Translations under genes and position numbers: made by a program
In this document: piece by piece, positions 61,037 to 64,000 of the stretch
How positions within the stretch are numbered: the stretch's first letter is position 1
Layout: every line of letters starts with the position of its first letter
Notes under the pieces: model-generated
Told to the model about the DNA's origin: nothing
The model's database searches: none
Seen by the model: the letters and a program-made list of their open reading frames with translations, nothing else
Assembly: GCA_037447605.1 (NCBI GenBank)
Contig: CM074814.1
Span: forward strand, 713,865-777,864
DNA from: Zygnema circumcarinatum
Taxonomy: Eukaryota > Streptophyta > Zygnematophyceae > Zygnematales > Zygnemataceae
Reading direction: 5' to 3'
Length of the DNA stretch: 64,000 nt

Positions 61037-61460
61037 TCACCTCAAAATAAATGCAGATGCAGGTGGCACGGGAGGAAAGACTTCATCTGCCTTACCAAAA
61101 TATCTGCTCACAAAATTCCTCTGCAACATAGAACAGAAAACAAAAATTATTAAGATTAAGGTTGGCGGCAGGACATCGCCGTTCAAATTGTGCTATTTTC
61201 CTCCTCAGACGACCCTAAAGTAAAGAAACGAAATGCAGGATAATCACCCTAAAACCAAAGTATAAGGATGAAAATCAACACGACCTTACCTCAAATTTCA
61301 ATATTTCTGGAGTTTCTGGTGTTTCCTTTGGGTAAAACTTGTAAACTTTCATGACTCGCAACGACTCGCGCTCTGCCTCTGACATGGAATCAATTACTTT
61401 CTTTCGGTGTGCTCGAGCCTGCCATGATGCAACAAACAATTCCTTATTGGTAAAAACCAA
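61037..61460 (-). CDS. Small uncharacterised protein, two visible exons
   Basis: Exons about 61460-61290 and 61120-61037 join in frame and end with TGA. The visible product is about 84 residues: WQARAHRKKVIDSMSEAERE, SLRVMKVYKFYPKETPETPE, then RNFVSRYFGKADEVFPP. I believe similar short plant proteins exist but cannot name the family. The AG of CATCATGGCAG at about 61424 could be an acceptor, in which case an upstream exon has been missed and the first residues listed are intronic. Confidence 0.55.
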
Positions 61461-61528
61461 ACATTCATATAAACTTTGATCCTCTACTTTTTGGGATTTC
61501 TAAGCCTTTCCAATTGAACTGCAACTTA

Positions 61529-62563
61529 TTACGTAACGCGAACAAGGGTAAGGCGTCTGGTAAGAAGACTGGCGACTGGCAAAATGAATGCACCTTCCCT
61601 TCCCTCGCCCCCTGCAAACTTTGCATAGGTCCCCTTGTACACCTGCAGGTTTCCGTTCAGGAATCCACCTCTGCCACGTCGGCATTTTGTTCCACGTGGC
61701 ACGAACGGCGTGGCGTGTACGGCGGCACAAACTGCCTCCTGCCACCTTACAGGAAGCCCCATCCGTACTGTCACCCCTCCTTCCATCCGTACGCCTTCAG
61801 GGGCTGTACGGCGGCACGAACTCCCTCCTGCCACCTTACAGGAAGCCCCTTGTAGCACAAGATAAGTGGGGTTAAACAAAGACTGCTGAGCTAGCTGCAG
61901 GTGCTGTACGGCCACTCGCGTGTCCGTGCTGAAACTGACGTAGGGTTGGGGTGGTGCTGTGGGTCTGCCTGCAGCATAGAGCCAGGATCCGGGGGATTCA
62001 GAGGTACGCGCAGCGGAAGACGTAGGGATTCTGAAGACGTTCCCACCGGCGGCTGGACTTGATGCGCAAAGAGCCCTTCCTTGGGGACCCTCCTCCCCTN
62101 NNNNNNNNNGAAAGCTGGGTGCAGGTATCACTGGCGGCAACAGTTCGTCCGTTGGCGCACCGAGAGCTGGACTCGGAGGAGCAGGAGGGGGAGTCTCGTC
62201 ATCGGTATCAGAATTGGCCGATCCATGAGAAGAATGGGGGCTGCCGACCGAATGGTACATAGTGATCTCTCGGGTAGGGGCACGCAGCGATGGCGTGGCG
62301 CTTAAGGAAGCGGGAGGTGGTGAGGTTCGAGGATGATGGGGAAAGGGCTGATGCATCCCGCCCGGCCCGAATGGGGAGATGCGATTGACATGTAGCAAAG
62401 TCGATTTGTGCTCCCCATGTGATGAGCCGTCCCCGAGCCCGGCCGGGATAGAATAGTGTTCGTGGTAGTGATGGCTGGCTACTTTGTGGCTCCCCATCTG
62501 CGCCAAGGCTGATGACCACATAGGCGTGCCCAATCCTTCATCAGCTCCCTTCAACTCCCACAT
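61529..62563 (-). CDS. Long GC-rich Pro/Ser-rich frame, uncertain
   Basis: An open minus-strand frame of about 340 codons crosses a 10-N gap at 62100-62109. It is rich in Pro, Ser, His and Ala. A PTREITMYHSV stretch echoes LTREITFHDML in the zinc-knuckle frame at the right edge, suggesting a duplicated module. No known domain. The frame across the gap is arbitrary. It could be a decayed gag-like or host gene, or chance in GC-rich DNA. Confidence 0.25.
   Translation of the reverse strand: MWELKGADEGLGTPMWSSALAQMGSHKVASHHYHEHYSIPAGLGDGSSHGEHKSTLLHVNRISPFGPGGMHQPFPHHPRTSPPPASLSATPSLRAPTREITMYHSVGSPHSSHGSANSDTDDETPPPAPPSPALGAPTDELLPPVIPAPSFXXXXGEEGPQGRALCASSPAAGGNVFRIPTSSAARTSESPGSWLYAAGRPTAPPQPYVSFSTDTRVAVQHLQLAQQSLFNPTYLVLQGASCKVAGGSSCRRTAPEGVRMEGGVTVRMGLPVRWQEAVCAAVHATPFVPRGTKCRRGRGGFLNGNLQVYKGTYAKFAGGEGREGAFILPVASLLTRRLTLVRVT
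61715..61858. repeat. ~48-bp direct repeat CTGTACGGCGGCACRAACT...
   Basis: GTACGGCGGCACAAACTGCC followed by TCCTGCCACCTTACAGGAAG occurs at 61718 and again, with two or three changes, at 61807. Both are followed by CCCC. Confidence 0.88.
62100..62109. other. Assembly gap of 10 N
   Basis: Ten N characters between CTCCCCT and GAAAGCTGG. Confidence 1.
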
Positions 62564-63309
62564 GTCGGGGGTGGAGCCAAGAATGTCTTGTCAACGTAAC
62601 CCCTGCCACCTTCATCCACGAGCTTAAGACGAGCTGTGCGCATAGCCCCGTCCAATAGAATGTGGCTTTCTTTGGGATGGCCAGTTGAGCCTTTAGTATT
62701 AATGATTACTTACGTTGATTATTGAGGGATCGGAAGGGAGGATCACGAATGGCGAGGAGGATGGCGGAGAAGCGGCCGGGTCAGGAGGCTGAGTAGCCAT
62801 GTGGTGGACCTCGGTGGCGAGGGGCGTCCAGGAGGAGATGCCATAAGGCAGGTGGGAGGCAGGAGGTGGCCTGCTGCTTCCGTGTCGGCTAGCTTTTGAA
62901 CTCTGTGACACACAGGTACAAAATTTTGCATCAAGCGTGACAAGGTAATGCGATCTTGTGCTGTCTCCCATGAGTTGATGAACCATCGTTGATGAGGATG
63001 AAACGAGTCTGTCGGGGGTGGTCGGCGATCGAGCGCTTGGGGTAAACGAGCTGCGAGGCGATGGGGTGGATTGGCGTGCATCTCTTGGTCCTTGGGAATG
63101 CTTGATGAAACTCTGGGCTAGCGCCCGTATGGCTCCTCTTCATTAAGTCGTCAATTTCCTCCTCGAGGCGAGGATCCGAAGGATGACGGGAGTGGAGGGA
63201 GGGATGGCTGAAGTTCTTGGGGCGAGGGGGTGGCGGCCGGTGGGCCGTGCCCAGCTTGGCGCGTTGACATTGGCGAGGGAGAATGGCGGGGATGAGAATG
63301 AGGATACGC
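62564..63309. other. GC-rich region with overlapping minus-strand frames
   Basis: Frames on the minus strand (for example around 63180-62931, with LEEEIDDLMKRSHTG) overlap the end of the zinc-knuckle frame in a different phase. This could mean a frameshifted or spliced continuation, but I could not fix an exon. Confidence 0.3.
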
Positions 63310-63999
63310 TTAGGTTGTGGGGAGCTGCGAAGGCGATTTACAATCACCGGCGATCAGGGCTTGACATCGGCTTGAAGTGATGGGGATTCGGACAAAGTAG
63401 GTTAAATCTTGTAACAACCTCGGCGATCGCGTGTCGGGCGGCGAGGCGGGCTTCGGCATATCGTTTGACGAGGGAGTCCATGGGGTCGCAGATGGATAGG
63501 TGGTGGATTCTTGAGGATGGTGTAAGCGGGTGAAGAAGGAGGAGGTGGGCGAGGCGAAAGAAGCCGGCGAACTCGGTGAATTAGGAGCAGCGGGAAGCAT
63601 ATCATGAAAGGTGATCTCGCGGGTGAGCTCCGCCCGGGCTGCCTCTCTTTCCTTTAGGGCCTTCTCACTTGAGAGTCTCCGCATGCACACACGGGCATCA
63701 TGTCCCGTGATCTGGCAGAAGGTGCAGGTCCATGGTCCGCAACGCAGCCGCGGATTATGATTCAGGCCGCAGGCAAGACAGACGCCCTCCGGAACCCCTG
63801 CCTCTGTCATCCGACGGCGCAGATCGGCCCTGGCAGCTTCTCTCTCTTCGGGTGTGCGATCGGAATAAGGAGCCCGATATCCTGGACGAGAAACATCTGG
63901 TATGTGAGGATTCACCGCCGGCTCAATGGGATGCGCCGGATCATGAGGGTATGGGGAAAGGGGAAGGGGCTTGGTTGTGCTGGCTATGGCCAGAGGCTG
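63310..63999 (-). CDS. Protein with two zinc knuckles, possibly gag-like; 5' end outside the window
   Basis: The frame is open from the right edge to a stop at 63310, about 229 codons. After a Pro-rich start it has PEEREAARADLRRRM, then two knuckles: C-x2-C-x3-H-x5-C and the canonical C-x2-C-x4-H-x4-C (CTFCQITGHDARVC), then a second EREAARAEL copy and a Pro/Ser/Thr-rich tail. Zinc knuckles bind single-stranded nucleic acid and are found in retroelement Gag and in host RNA-binding proteins. No protease, reverse transcriptase or integrase motif is visible within the window. Retroelement origin is therefore only a suggestion. Confidence 0.5.
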   Translation of the reverse strand, partial: QPLAIASTTKPLPLSPYPHDPAHPIEPAVNPHIPDVSRPGYRAPYSDRTPEEREAARADLRRRMTEAGVPEGVCLACGLNHNPRLRCGPWTCTFCQITGHDARVCMRRLSSEKALKEREAARAELTREITFHDMLPAAPNSPSSPASFASPTSSFFTRLHHPQESTTYPSATPWTPSSNDMPKPASPPDTRSPRLLQDLTYFVRIPITSSRCQALIAGDCKSPSQLPTT

Positions 64000-64000
64000 C

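Overview
The window looks like nuclear DNA of a green-lineage eukaryote, most likely a streptophyte: a charophyte alga, less likely a bryophyte. Genes are split by many GT-AG introns, in which exon phases chain without a break. Families typical of plants are present: TIC236/TamB of the plastid envelope, plastid PPDK with its regulatory protein, plastid Fe-SOD, HPPD, plant augmin subunit 1, FIGL1 and plant-type guanosine deaminase. Long (GA)n and (GGGA)n arrays, dispersed short repeats and two 10-N assembly gaps fit a repeat-rich algal genome. No CRISPR, operon or prokaryotic feature is seen.

Layout: 1-4359 is the 3' end of TIC236 (+). 4433-11206 is a large inverted duplication. Its arms both carry the last coding exon of PPDK, and between them lie two 585-bp direct repeats flanking a secreted proline-rich glycoprotein gene (-), plus a small terminal-inverted-repeat element. 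10941-19422 is PPDK (-, 20 exons, 994 aa). 21114-23060 is HPPD (+). 24249-24765 is a bacterial-type ribosomal protein uL30 (+). 25669-28239 is Fe-SOD (-). 31918-33237 is an unrecognised gene (+). 34556-38788 is a coiled-coil/beta-propeller protein (-). 40223-43140 is the PPDK regulatory protein (-). 44123-48255 is FIGL1 (+). 49628-49918 is a small membrane protein (+). 50558-53441 is augmin subunit 1 (+). 54532-55942 is guanosine deaminase (-). 56669-59704 is ribosomal protein S9/uS4 (+). 61037-61460 is a small gene (-). The right edge has GC-rich minus-strand frames with two zinc knuckles, perhaps gag-like.

Functionally, PPDK interconverts pyruvate and PEP. PDRP, 21 kb away on the same strand, switches PPDK off and on by phosphorylating a Thr next to the catalytic His. 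Both target motifs are intact here. Several other genes (TIC236, Fe-SOD, probably HPPD) serve the plastid. FIGL1 (recombination) and augmin (microtubule nucleation) are unrelated neighbours. Between genes there are several unexplained repeat families: a hairpin-core dispersed repeat, clusters of TATCG words, clusters of CCAATGGTT palindromes, and several minisatellites.

Exon boundaries were read by hand from splice signals, reading-frame phase and remembered family conservation. No alignment or transcript data were available.
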